A stretch of 64,000 bases of DNA from Polytrichum commune. Its lineage: Eukaryota; Streptophyta; Polytrichopsida; Polytrichales; Polytrichaceae. The notes beneath the pieces were generated by a model, which was not told the DNA's origin, made no database searches, and worked only from the letters and a program-made list of their open reading frames with translations. This document shows positions 22,483-33,609 of this stretch, piece by piece. Position 1 is the first letter of the stretch. Each line of letters starts with the position of its first letter. Made by a program: the position numbers and the translations under genes. The stretch is from positions 10,354,001 through 10,418,000 of the forward strand of contig OX485806.1 of the NCBI GenBank assembly GCA_950295325.1, in the 5' to 3' direction.

Positions 22483-22625
22483 TTTTTCTTTTTGGCACAA
22501 ATTAAGAAAATCAATTGCAAAGGAACCCAAAATACAACCAACCCGAGCGAGCCAGTGTAGCCCAAGTGGATATCAAGAAATGATGCTCATCTGAGGTCTA
22601 TCCATCCAAGTGACAACTAAATTAC
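22483..22625 (-). mobile_element. SINE-B copy with perfect 15-bp target duplication
   Basis: On the reverse strand the 143-bp unit runs from GGTAATTTAGTTGTCAC through GGGCTACACTGGCTCGC to TTAATTTGTGCCAAAAAG and an A-rich tail. It is flanked by CAAGGTTACACTTTC at 22468-22482 and 22626-22640, identical on both sides. Size, tail and duplication identify a short LINE-mobilised retroposon. The 3' end is shared with 7049-7105. A tRNA-like promoter is not obvious. Confidence 0.85.
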
Positions 22626-22847
22626 CAAGGTTACACTTTCATTCCCTCTACACATTCATCTTTGCTTCCCAATAGTGGATCCTCTTCACAACATCCCATA
22701 GAAATTTAATATATTCTACATCATTGGAAGATGATAACAATTTTGCCTAACAAAACCAAGTCAAATCTATCCTCCCTCCATTTATCAATCCCTTCCTTCT
22801 TTTCTCCCTCCGTCCTTGTACTTCTATCCTCCTTTTTCTTCTTCCTT

Positions 22848-22985
22848 AGGGCCACTTCACACACAAGCCAAGAGCTGTGACCATGAAATTGTGAGAGCCC
22901 AATGGAAGTGTCCAAAGGTTGTCCCAAGACACCTCCAAAATCTTATAGTGTGGTCACGGGTCCTCAAGTGTAGTGAGGAGATGCC
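22848..22985 (+). mobile_element. Short MITE, CACTTCACACAC ends
   Basis: The left end is GGGCCACTTCACACACAAG with GAGCTGTGACCATGAAATTG. The right end on the reverse strand reads CTCACTACACTTGAGGACC then CGTGACCACAC. It aligns along its length with the reverse-oriented copy at 41485-41615, sharing GAGAGCCCAA, GTGTCCAAAGG, GTCCCAAGACAC, TAGTGTGGTCACGG. Confidence 0.7.
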
Positions 22986-25690
22986 ATTACAAGTTAGCAC
23001 TACACTTATTGTCTACATGAGCCACTACATCCCTCAATTTAGTGTCAATAGTCATGATTGCATAAGGAATACGCACATGAACCTTACGTCACTACCCCGA
23101 TACTTATAGCCTTCCATATCACTCATTGCTCATGCCTTTCATTGGTTGTTGCTATTTGATTTCCAAATTTTACGAAAATTCTTGAACTAGTAGTGATCCC
23201 CAAATGAAACAAGACATGGATACTTTGTGGTGCAATTAGGGTACACCATATAATAAGAAACAACCTTTGTTTGCAACTAACAACTTAGAAGTAAGCACAA
23301 CCAAAACGCAAAGGACAATGTAAAGCACAAAAAGACATGTCAAGGCTAGACATCCACGTCTTTGAGTTTGGCTCCTACCAACGTTGCCGAGGTAAAGGGG
23401 GTCTAGTAAAAACATAGCTCCATATGGTTAATTTATCTCAAGTGGTTCCATGTCGACTAAGTTGGGGCCTCTGATGCTAATTCCATGGTCAAATCATCTA
23501 AGAAAGGGTGAAAAACACAATCTATAATATACTTGACTGCATTTTCACCTTGGGCAAAATTTGTGGGAGACCAACTCAAAGAAGGGGGGAGGGGAGTCTA
23601 ACCCTGGCTCGGAAAACATAAATGTCTCTTTGAAAGAAACGATGAAACCTGGAATACCTATGCTCATTCAAGAAATGACACTTGATTTGGACTGCATAGC
23701 AGTTCTTCAGTTTGGGTTCCTAACTAGGTGCGAGACCCGTAATAGGGAAAATCAACCCCCCCCCCCCTTGTAAGTTGATTGTTGATTCATCCCAATCTAA
23801 ACTCACTATATTGGTTTGGGGATCATCTAGCTTAAAACAACAACATCTAGGCTCTACAATGGTGATCAACGTTTTCACCTCCCATTCCCTAGGTTTGCCC
23901 TCCCCCTCACTAGGTGGTTGTGAACATTCACCCCCAACTTCTTCTTGCCTTGCATACTTCCTAAGTTTGCGGTACTATAAAGGCAAAGGTATGCACGAGG
24001 CCCAAAGCAAGGAGGTGATGGTTGTTTTATTGGAAAAGGGTCGGTGATCCAAGTGAGGGGAACCACCACTCCCATTGGCAAACCGGCAAAAGGTCGAATG
24101 TACTTAGAACAAAAAGGAAGCCTCGATCGGGAGGCCCAATGCCGGTGGCTCTTTGGCTCAAGGACAAAAACATTGCGAAATTGTAAGTTAGCCTTCATGT
24201 GTGGACGGAAGTAAGTTACGGACGGACAAACCACATCCATCCATCCTCCGTTCTTCTTCTTCTCCTTCTTCTCCTTCTTCTTCCTCCCAAACTTCCCAAA
24301 GTTATACGTACAATTGAAAGTTGGGAGACTTGAGGCAATGGGAACCCGGGACTTTGTCTAGGTGGCAAACGGGCGGCTCAAAAAGGCTGAGGTGGCATCC
24401 ATGCCTTTAGGCTCTAGAGCAAACGTCCAATGGGAAACATGGATCCGAGATCTCCTTGTGAATATTTGTTCCCAAAAAACTTGGCAGAGAGACAAAAACT
24501 TTCAAGGGTCCGGGATTACATGGGTCACTCACATGCACCATGATGGCCTAAAGTATATACTTCTCTCTAGCCTTTGTGGAGATACACCACCTACCGTACG
24601 GCCTTAGAGTATGACAAATTCACTCAATTTATACACGCGTCACCAAGTTGTTAATAGATATACCTGACTAATTTCTAAACTTTTATTGTTTTTTTAAACG
24701 TTAATTAGTATATCATGTTACGTGAATGAAAAGAAAAGATGTATTCATGTGTGACATTGATGATCAATATACAATGAATGTGTGTGTAAGCAATGCCCAC
24801 ACTGATGTTCATACATTTGAACCTCAATCTACAAAATCTTAGGGTATTCAAGTGATTCAAAAAGTGCATCCGAAGAATAAGGCACTTTTAGATAGATAAG
24901 GTCAGTCTTGACACAAGAAACCAAAAAACGATCAATTTTTATTTTTTCTTTGAGATCATGGTTGGGAGGGGTAGGTTGAATGGATGGAGACAAAGTCTGA
25001 ATCATGTATGGAGGAAAAATAAATCTTAGTCTATCGTACCCTAAATTTCTCCAGCAACAAATTATGGTTGTCATCTATAAATTTGTGAACGGCTTCTAGC
25101 TCTTTGTTAACTTTCTTATCAAACATAGGAACGGTTTGTTCTAACCCACAAATGTGAATCAATTTACTTGGTTTGCATCATCGTCATCGATTGAATGCTC
25201 ATGGTTGCTATAAAATCTCTCATAAATTTCAGACCATCAATTTACACCATGTTATTATCTAGCTTATGAATCATCGAAGCCAACTTTGTTTATATCACAT
25301 TCATGAACCTTCAATTTGAACATTACGTCCGTGTGGGTGAGACCTAAAAGCCATCTTCCACGATTTTCTAGACCGATGATGTGTATTTGGCAACCGAGAA
25401 GTTCCAACTATCAATCAATCTATGAATTGGGGGACAAAAAACGTGTGGAAAGAAGAACTTGGGCTAGTTCGAAACAACTTCGAATGACATTCATGTGGGG
25501 CCCTTTTAAAAAGCTCAACTTACTTTGCTTCACAAGTTAACATACTCCCTCTTTGACCAAACTTCCATGGAAGATGCTTCTCACAACAATGCTTGCTCAA
25601 AGATCCAAAAACCCATATACATTCATTTATTTAATTACTTAATTTAATTTTAAAATAGCAGCACTTTTTACATGGCGTTTACAAGTCAGG
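22986..25690. other. Stretch with fragments of a large dispersed family, no gene
   Basis: GGCTAGACATCCACGTCTTT and TACCAACGTTGCCGAGGTAA (23347-23400) match 29541-29580 and 46515-46590. GATTCATCCCAATCTAAACT, AGGCTCTACAATGGTGATCA and GTTGTGAACATTCACCCC (23775-23940) match 33571-33625 and 34019-34035. These are parts of one widespread element whose ends I could not define. A (CTT)n-rich patch lies at 24249-24290. The open frame at 24362-24607 has no recognisable domain. Confidence 0.5.
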
Positions 25691-26470
25691 CGATGACACG
25701 AGTCCACTTTGCAGCATGCACTCACTCCACGTGGCCACTTGCGAAGTCGCCGAATGACATGCAATAAGATCGCATGGGGCCCACCACCCCGCCCTCGCTG
25801 AACGGATGATTACTTGCCAATCCAGGATTCATCCAGGATCTGCTCGTCGGTGGCGCCTTCCCCCCCTGGCGCCCTGCTGAGGGAGGATGAGACGTAGACG
25901 AGTCTGTTGGGAATTTGGCGGCGGAGGATGGATGTTGGCGTAAGTTCATCCACATCTAAGCATTGCTTTGACTGGACGGAAAGTGGATGAACTTTTAGCA
26001 GCTCCGGGGAAGGAACTGAACACCCGGGGGACCGTGTTGATGATGAGGAGGAGTCTTGGGAGCCTTTCGATGATACTTGCCTCCTTTTACATGCACGGGA
26101 CACGTGTCGTGCGCTTGTGGAGGGAGACCCACTGGTCTGCCATGCTGGATATAATTAGAAAAGGGAGGGGGTGGGGGGGGTGGGGATGGCTGCGCCCTTG
26201 CTGGAAATGTGGACGCCAACATTATCCTGTTTCCTCCCTCAACAAGTGACGCTGTGGACGAATCATTACATAAAAACAAAAAACACACCACCGAGCCCTA
26301 GCCTCCTTCATGATTCCCCTGCTTGTCCACGTCGGATTATATATTTTAAGGCCCCGTCCCAGCTGGCATTTCGGTCCTTCCCCCCTTCCTACCTTTTGCC
26401 AACCAGGTTTGACCCCCGCCCAGGTTTTGTGTCTCCTGCCCGGAAGCCTGCCCCTGCCTGCTGCCCGGGA
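25690..26470. other. GC-rich island, possible captured gene fragment
   Basis: Markedly richer in G and C than its surroundings, with open frames on both strands. On the forward strand 25991-26158 reads a short acidic frame (DDEEESWEPFDDT... ending before a stop) that looks more coding-like than its alternatives but has no start and no recognisable family. The island contains a G-rich tract (26161-26185) and C-rich patches, and ends against a MITE at 26481. A GC-rich transposon interior is an equally good reading. Confidence 0.3.
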
Positions 26471-26480
26471 AACTCCACTA

Positions 26481-26640
26481 CACTAAAATATGATATTTAG
26501 TGTCACATGCTTATTTAGTGTCACTATGGTAACTTTTCGGGTGGTGAATGAACGAAGATTGCCATGGAGGATGGATGAATTCATCCGTTGGCCAAAACCC
26601 TACTTTCTCTTGTTAGTAACTTGTGATGAAATTGGACATT
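26481..26640 (+). mobile_element. MITE type 2, truncated copy
   Basis: Starts TA-CACTAAAATATGATATTT and continues TTTAGTGTCACTATGGTAAC, GGATGGATGAATTCATCC, TTGGCCAAAACCCTAC and AACTTGTGATGAAATTG, as in 56213-56380, then stops at a T run. The right half and right end are missing. Confidence 0.75.
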
Positions 26641-28071
26641 TTTTTTTCACTCGAGCCCCTTCATGTTGGTCATAGTGATGGGGGCCTAACTCAAAGAGGT
26701 GGGTGTGTAGCTCAAGCCCTCGGGTTTTTAAAGGGCCCTTTTCAGGTCTCCATTGCACTTATATTCAAGCCATAAGCGACTGTGAGGCCGTATATGGGTC
26801 TTGGCACATATTAAAATGTGTGCAATTTAGCCCACCTAACTTTAGCTACGTGCAAATTTCAGATTAGTTGAATACCTTCATTTGATTGAAGATTTAGAAT
26901 CCAATATACAACATGGGTGTCCTTGATACTACAAATACGAACTTAGTGTATTGATAATTGATGTCACATCTTACTATATCATTTTATAATTATCGACACA
27001 AAATGTAAATGTATTAGGTAACACTTCAGAACCATGCACGTTACAATTACAACTCTAGGACTTGATGACAACTACTAGAAGCTGTGTATATAGGTTGTAC
27101 ACTAAACCAAGCTTCATGTTTCTTGGGCAGGTTTGTGTCAATTGTGGACATTGGTTACTCACATACATGAGAGGTGGCGTCTCTTATCACTTACCAAAGG
27201 GGAGGGTGACAATTGTTGACTTCTATATATAGCCCACTGGTTTTTATTCATTATCCTTACGTAACACCTAAATTGGGTGCATTATACTACTTAACACTTA
27301 CGTAACACCTGCTTATTTTAAGGAGGTTAATATGGACGGATCAACAACAAACTTTTAGGGGTTAAATTTTAAGCACGACCTCATGATAGGTGAATGGGAT
27401 GCGAATACATCCCATACATGAACATGATCAGAGTCGGAACGTTTTATGACGCCTACCATGAGAGCTGGAGAATACTTAGAGAAACATTGTATATCATAAA
27501 TTGTCATTAACCGACCCTTAAATTACAATTAGTGAAATATAAATTGAATACATTAATAGAAAACTTGGGAGGGGCTTGTTTTAACCGTACCCCCTATTGT
27601 AGGTGCCATGAATCAAAATCCGATCGGATTCCTTCGGTCTCAAGGGTGTAAAAGCAACATGCAAATGCACCAAGAGAATATGCTCCAATAGAAGACCAAT
27701 GAGGGCATGAACATTTTAGTCCACAAGTAACTAAGTTGGGTTCAAGTCGTTGTGCGAATTCTATACTAAAAAAAGGGCTTGATGACACATACACGGTGGA
27801 AGAAGTTGTGGAACCACACCGATGAGCCAAATAAAGTGTGTTTGTGGGGCTTGTTATATGCTTAAATAGATGCTTACAATGATGAGGCTTTCGGTCTTGC
27901 AAGCTGTACTTACAAATTGTGTGGGCCTTCGAGACCTTTATAAGGCTTTGGGTTAACATTTCGTGCATGGTGGGGAGGTTGAAAATGCAGAGAAACATCG
28001 TGTGGAGAGAGAGAAAGAGAGTGGGAATTATCGATAGTTTTGTTGTTGATTCATCTCAAATGATCTCGAGT
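26641..28071. other. Unassigned stretch with dispersed-repeat phrases
   Basis: CCTAACTCAAAGAGGTGGG at 26685 is the reverse of the ACCCACCTC...TTGAGTTGGG phrase of the family noted at 46515-46785. The reverse-strand open frame at 27594-27998 (134 codons) has no recognisable domain. No RNA gene seen. Confidence 0.4.
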
Positions 28072-28490
28072 AAGGTATGATGTGGGTGTTATTTGGTTCG
28101 TTGTTTTTTTCTGTTTCCCAAAACCTATTGATTAGGTCTACGCAACAGAACTCGTGTTGCACTAGCAAGCCTGCGATGAACACATAGGCGAAAAAACCAG
28201 ACTAAAAACCGGACCCCACTTCCCTTGATTTGGTTATGGTTATCGGAGGTGTATGCTTGTAGATTTCTTAACGGGGATACATAGAAGTCCTCCCAATTGT
28301 GTTCACTGTTGAGTGTATAGTAGTTATTAATATCCGAAGACGTAGTCCAATCTCCTTTTAAGCATGTGTCTCTATAAGATTGGCTCTTTGATCGTCACCG
28401 AACCACATACCAATCAAATAAACGGGGTCTGATTAAGAAATCGAGGCACTTTAGACCCATCTACCTTAGACTCATTTGGGGTCCTTGGAA
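28072..28490. repeat. Single arm of the long-inverted-repeat element
   Basis: Starts AAGGTATGATGTGGGTGTT and runs through ACTCGTGTTGCACTAGCAAG, TTGGTTATGGTTATCGG, TCCTCCCAATTGTGTTCACT, GTCCAATCTCC and ACCACATACCAATCAAAT to AGACCCATCTACCTTAGAC. It is collinear with 15249-15660. The matching inverted arm was not found, so this looks like a solo arm. Confidence 0.7.
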
Positions 28491-29935
28491 TTTGTTCTGG
28501 TGTCCAATCAACTACAGATGCAATCATTGGGCTGCGTACGATTTCAAGGCTTTTATGTTGGATGAATGAGGGGGACTATGCTCGTATAAGATAATTTTCT
28601 CGCGCCGAAATGTCATATAGTTCGATGATTCTATTCTAAGACAAGATGTCCCCTAATTCAAGGTCATTTGGACCCAATATAAATTGATGGCATATTATTG
28701 TAATGAACCATAAAGAAATGACGTGGAGCAAGACTTTGTACGAGTGTTGGTATGGTATGTAGGTGAATGAATGCATTGTATCAATAGTGTTATCAAAGAA
28801 TCCACTCGTGGGTATGAAAACTGTAATGCCAATAAAATATTGATGTTTGGTGAGTATGTCAAGGTGGAAGAGTATTTGTATGCCCGGTTTGAGTCAATAC
28901 CCGTTCTATACAATATTGACACTAAATGGCCTTTTGACTAGGTACATTGGTTCTTGCATGGTACATGATAGATATGAATGAATCTCAAAAACAAAATTAC
29001 CGTCAAATATCTATACAATGTTAGTATAACAAAAACAAAAGAAATCCTCATTCTAAATACACGAATGATATATATGATTACAAAAGAAGAAGACAATACC
29101 ATGACCAACACTACTTTTTTACCGCAACCCCCATTGTAGGCCATGAAGCGAAGCCCCGGAACAAAGCTTTGAAGTACTTAGAATAAGTTAGTGGCAACTC
29201 CAAAACCTTCCAAAGAACAATATGCATATTCCTCACTATCGCATGCACGCCAAAACCTTTCAAAGACTATTTTACACATATTGTCGTATAGTATCGTTTT
29301 GCGACCGTAAACTAGACAGTTTTTTTGTGGTGCATCTGAATTCGTCCAATACACGTGACCGAGGTCTCATCAAGAACCCCCGGCCCGCCCGGGTTGGAAA
29401 TTTTTTTTCCAATGTACATAGGTACGGTTCCGGAATCTTCAATCAAGTGAATGAACTTGGAACAACCCCGAGGGAGGGAGGGAAGGAAGAGGAGAGGAGA
29501 GGAGGAATATAAAAACCCCGGGTCCAAAAACCGGCTCGGGCTAGACATCCACTTCTTTGAGGTGGGCTCCCCACCAACAACCAATACGTAAGGTGTGAAA
29601 ATGTAGTCAATTATGTTGTGGCGTGTAATTTCCTTCCTTCAGACAACTTGACCTCAAAATTAGCATCAGAGGCTCCAAATTAGTCTACACCGTTTACGGT
29701 ATTGTGTCATTTACTATTTGGAGTTCATGCAACGCTATACCTTTGTACTATTGATGTAAAGTGTTGACACCGGAATCATTGATCGGCCTTTAGAAGCCCT
29801 AAATCAGTCGACACTAAATACCATAACTGGTGTACAAGAACCCACTTGAGATGAATCAACCACAAATCTACATGGAGGGGTCAATTTTTTACAACACCCC
29901 TTTTACCTTGGTAGTGGTGGTGATGGTGATGGTGG
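28491..29935. other. Unassigned stretch with repeat fragments
   Basis: GCTTTTATGTTGGATGAATG near 28550 is a single copy of the hairpin unit tandemly repeated at 10858-11455. GGCTAGACATCCACTTCTTT near 29541 belongs to the family at 23347 and 46515. A poly-T and GC-rich junction at 29371-29415 is followed by GGGAGGGAGGGAAGGAAG at about 29472. No gene recognised. Confidence 0.4.
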
Positions 29936-29943
29936 GTGTCTAG

Positions 29944-30342
29944 CAGAGCCCTACATTGGGTGCCCATACCCATGCCCATGGGTTTTGGGTGGGCATGGGT
30001 GCAATATTATTGTTCATGGGTGAGCATGGGCGGGCATGGGTGCAATATTATTGTTCATGGGTGGGCATGGGTGGGCATGACTGCGATATTATTGTTCATG
30101 GGTGGGCATGGGTTTGATATTATAATGGGTGGGCATGGGTGGGGCACAATTACACAATCATACAAGACACATTACACAATTACACAATTACACAATTACA
30201 CAATTACACAATACACATTACACAATTTTTGAATACATGGGCGCAATTTGAATAGCATGGGTGGGCATGGGTGGGCATAGGTCACTGGTGATGGGCATGG
30301 TCTGGGTATGGGTGCAATTAAAAAGGAAAATGTTGGGCTCTG
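29944..30342. mobile_element. hAT-type non-autonomous element with perfect 8-bp duplication
   Basis: Flanked by GTGTCTAG on both sides (29936-29943, 30343-30350), the 8-bp duplication typical of hAT elements. Terminal inverted repeats are CAGAGCCCTACATT and CAGAGCCCAACATT, with one mismatch in 14. The interior is built of many GGGTGGGCATGGGT-type repeats, in opposite orientation at the far left, plus a (CAATTACA)n tract at about 30149-30227. Dense subterminal repeats are where hAT transposases bind. No coding sequence. The unmutated duplication indicates a young insertion. Confidence 0.9.
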
Positions 30343-30784
30343 GTGTCTAGCCTTCGATGCGCCAATGCTCTTTTGGCAAGTCGGATATGAAGTTGGGAAG
30401 TAACGTGGACAGGTTGTTTGGGGATGATTTGATTAACTTATAAGACGCTATCTTAAAGCGAAGCACATTAGTTCGGGCCCAACTCCAACAAGGCTTCATA
30501 AGTTAGAACCGTCCCGTTGTGCTTATCTAGTCCACGCCATACATGTGAGAAGCTTGTGTGGCAAGAGCTAGCCCTTGCATGTAGGGTTGCAACACCAATG
30601 CATGCTAGAGTGAGAGGTTGCAAAATGGGGCCTACCCGGCCCACTATTTGCATCACCCACAAAGGATGTCGGGGCCACCTCAACGACCGATGACTATGGT
30701 GGAGGAGTTGGGTTAACCGGTGAACGGGAGAGGGATTTGAGCCAACTATGTATGTTGTTAATAGACCACCCCACATTTACAAGT

Positions 30785-30899
30785 GTGGCCCACCGGTGAA
30801 TAGTTCTTACCAACACTCGTTACAGTCACTGGTTTTCGTTGGTCAAATTGGAGCGAAAAAGTGGCCCGTGTTGGTAGGAGCCGTTCGTTGGTGGGCCAC
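30785..30899. repeat. Inverted repeat with about 32-bp arms
   Basis: Left arm 30785-30816 (GTGGCCCACCGGTGAATAG ... ACCAACAC) and right arm 30868-30899 are imperfect inverted copies; both begin GTGGCCCACC and end ACCAACAC when read inward. The spacer is 51 nt. It could be a small MITE, but no target duplication was found. Confidence 0.6.
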
Positions 30900-30919
30900 G
30901 CCAATAAGTGTGGGTGGGC

Positions 30920-31990
30920 TATAAGTTATCCAAGCTTCTTCCTTATCAACTAGTTATTCGTCGACATGCTTCGGTTATCGCTTGGTATTGTTACTTTGAA
31001 CATGACAAGTTTCAAAATATGGTTCGGTGCATGTTTTTAGAGTTTTGCCACCTCGATGATCAATGACTAGTTGGATTAACCAGTGAAGGGGGAAGGGGGG
31101 GGGGGGGCGGGGGGAGAAATTCAAGCCAACTTAGTCGCTAAGTTATCCGTGCTTCTTCATTATCAATCGGTTGTTCGTTGAAGTGCTTTGGTTATCCCTT
31201 TGTGTTGTTACTTCGAACATGACAAATTTCAAAATATGGTTCGGTTCATGTTTTTAGAGTTTTGCCACCTCAATGACAACAACTACACTAAATATCATAT
31301 TTAGTGTTTGATTATATTTAGTGTTGTTACCACCCTATCCTACTCAACACTAGTTTTCACTTATTTGATAATTAGTGTTAGACATAAATGCACCGCCACC
31401 TTCCCTACTGCCACCTCCTTTCTCCTTGTATCATTGTTAAAAAAAATTCATATCCTTACTAACACTAAATTCATGCATGTAACTTCCACATATTACCATA
31501 GTTGATATTTAGTGTTTGAGTTTACATTTTGAAGTTACTTATTTTCATAGGGTTAGTGATATTTAGTGTATGCGTTCGTATTTAGTGTATCAAACACTAA
31601 ATATCATATTTAGTGTAGTTGGTTTCACCAGTGAATGGGGGAGAAATTTGAGCCAACTTGGTTGCTAAGTTCTCCATGCTTCTTCATTATTGATTAGTTA
31701 TTGTTGGGATGCTTCGGTTATCCCTTTGTATTGTTACTTCAATCATGACAAATTTCAAAATATGGTTCGGTTCATGTTTTTAGAGTTTTGCCACCTCAAT
31801 GATAAGGATTAGTTGGATCAACCGATGAATAGAGAGAGAAATTTGAACCAACTCGGTCGCCATGTTATGCATACTTCTTCATTGTCAAGTGGTCATTTGT
31901 TGGAATGCTTCCATTAGCCCTTGGTATTGTTACTTCAAATTGGGCAAATTCCAAAATATGGTTTGGTTCATTTATTAAATTTTTGATTGT
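30920..31990 (+). repeat. Tandem array of about 200-bp units, interrupted by a MITE
   Basis: Each unit carries CTTCTTCATTATC, ATGCTTCGGTTATC, TATTGTTACTTC and TTCAAAATATGGTTCGG, then TTTTTAGAGTTTTGCCACC. The TTCAAAATATGG landmark recurs near 31011, 31229, 31748 and 31949. The second interval becomes about 183 bp once the 328-bp MITE is subtracted, in line with the other periods (218, 201). A G13 run lies at 31095-31107. No conserved reading frame. Confidence 0.85.
31287..31614 (+). mobile_element. MITE type 1, nested in tandem array, TA-flanked
   Basis: The terminal unit CACTAAATATCATATTTAG is itself near-palindromic and recurs inverted at the other end, with about 30 bp of terminal inverted repeat differing at one base. 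TA lies directly outside both ends. Neighbouring array units without the insert read CAATGAC-TA-GTTGG, whereas this one has TA, insert, TA-GTTGG, consistent with insertion at and duplication of TA. The interior holds GTGTTGTTACCACCCTATCC and CACCGCCACCTTCCCTAC. No transposase. Confidence 0.85.
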
Positions 31991-32204
31991 GAACCGGTGA
32001 TTTGGGAAAACAAGCCCGTTCATTTGTAACTATTGTAAGAGAGGTTCTCCCTATACATTTGAGATTAACCCTTTATTGTCCAATTAGGGGGGAGGGAGGG
32101 TTGGGGTTAAGGTATTCACACTTTTTTACTTCTCTTTTACTTTTTTTTCTTTATCCCCACTATGCGTCAACTTCTCCTAGGGTACAAAACACGGGATGTT
32201 TAAG

Positions 32205-32840
32205 GTGGACATGTCCAATTTGATTACTTATCTTCATCAAACACCTATGATGGAGTGGAAACGTGGTTAGTGTGTTGATCCAAGAAAGGATACCAAATAG
32301 ACATGTGTTTAAAAGAGATTAGACTATGTGTCCAAAGTGTGATAACCATTTGAGGCTCAATAATCAACAACATGAGTTAAGAGGACTTGCGTGATCAATT
32401 AATGAGCACGAGAACTTGATAATGACTAAGATGTTCATGTGAGCTCTAAAGATCATGAGGAAAGTGGTCTTGGTCTCATTTTGGACATGCTAACTAGCTC
32501 ATACTAATTGTGCGTGTCCTAGGAAAGAGTGGGCTACTCATGGAGATCCAAATTGAGGTCGAAGCCACTCTCCTCATTATTTTTGGGGTTCATATGAAAC
32601 ATCTCATTCATTATTACAGTGAAGATTCTCAAGCTCATTCAATGGTCACACAACCCCTCTCTCTCCCCCCACTATGTTGACTAGTCAACTTGAGAATGAT
32701 TATCATAACTTGAGCACATAGTCCAACCTCTTTTCGACACATGTCCATTTGGTATTTGTTCTTACACCCACATACCAATCACATATAGGTGTCCGATCAA
32801 GATAAGTAACCGAATTAAGCACATGTAGTGTCGACGAATA
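32205..32840. mobile_element. Long-inverted-repeat element, near-complete second copy
   Basis: The left arm begins near GGTGGACATGTCCAATTTGA and reads ATTACTTATCTTCATC, AAACACCTATGATGGAGTGG, AGAGATTAGACTATGTGTCC. The right arm (to about 32840) gives the same order on the reverse strand (TTCGGTTACTTATCTTGATC, GGACACCTATATGTGATTGG, AGAGGTTGGACTATGTGCTC). The centre holds the reversed core GACATGCTAACTAGCTC and AATTGTGCGTGTCC. Arms are roughly 280-300 bp and diverged. No transposase. Confidence 0.75.
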
Positions 32841-32879
32841 CGGTGACCGATGACGTCACACCCCATAATTCTTTTTTGG

Positions 32880-33110
32880 GCGAATATTTGGGGACACTCC
32901 TTGCCCTTCCTTTTAGCCTACAATGGGCCGCCGTCATTTGGCCAAGCTTAGGCTACAAAAAGTTCACAGCTCCTTCGCCCCTTGTGATGTGACCCCCCCC
33001 CCCCCCCCCGGTCCAAAATTTCTTGGAGCCTCGGGCAGGATGGGGCCAAATTTTGCGTCCTGCCCGCCGCCCGGGTTTGAAAATTCTCGTGGTGGGCAAA
33101 GGGGGTCACG
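32880..33110. other. GC-rich patch with C17 run and small inverted repeat
   Basis: C17 at 32993-33009 is followed by CGGGCAGGA ... TCCTGCCCG (33033 to about 33067), a 9-10 bp perfect stem around GGGGCCAAATTTTGCG. The open frame across it has no recognisable product. Confidence 0.5.
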
Positions 33111-33234
33111 TGACAAGGTTGTCATCTTGCCTTGCTTGCGTTGACCGCTTTGTTCCGGAATCTTTGTCTTCGAGATTCGTGATCATGAGAGCCTAAATCA
33201 ATTGATAATTTTAGGCTCAAGAACTAAGGAGTGG

Positions 33235-33460
33235 GACGAGATCAATGAACCGGGGGAGGACTGGCCGCTAGTTACCGATGAACTGGTTAAGTGTGAGAAA
33301 ATACTCGGTTGAAGTTCAAGACTTCGGGAAAATTAGTGATGGTTTTAGAAGAATATAGGGAATATAACTCAAATTGATGAAGGAAAAACCATAAGATCAC
33401 AACATGTCACCGGTTGCACTTGGAAACACTAGGATTTTGACCGGTTATTCATGGACATTG
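33235..33460 (+). repeat. ACCGGTT-rich dispersed repeat, single copy
   Basis: GATGAACTGGTTAAGTGTGA, GGTTGAAGTTCAAGACTTC, AACATGTCACCGGTTGCAC and AAACACTAGGATTTTGACC in the same order as 18030-18490. More decayed than the tandem pair. Confidence 0.7.
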
Positions 33461-33609
33461 GACAAGATGGCCAATTTGGTTTCCTAATACTTAACGAAAG
33501 GGATACCATTATGTGAAAATTGATCCCCGATAGGTTCATTGTTTGATCTCGATTTATGGGTTAATTTAGCTCAAAGAAACAACCTCCGGACTCTACAATA
33601 ATGACGAGT

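Noticed and set aside
27594-27998. Reverse 134-codon frame as a small cysteine-rich protein
   Set aside because: No signal peptide or cysteine pattern of a known family.
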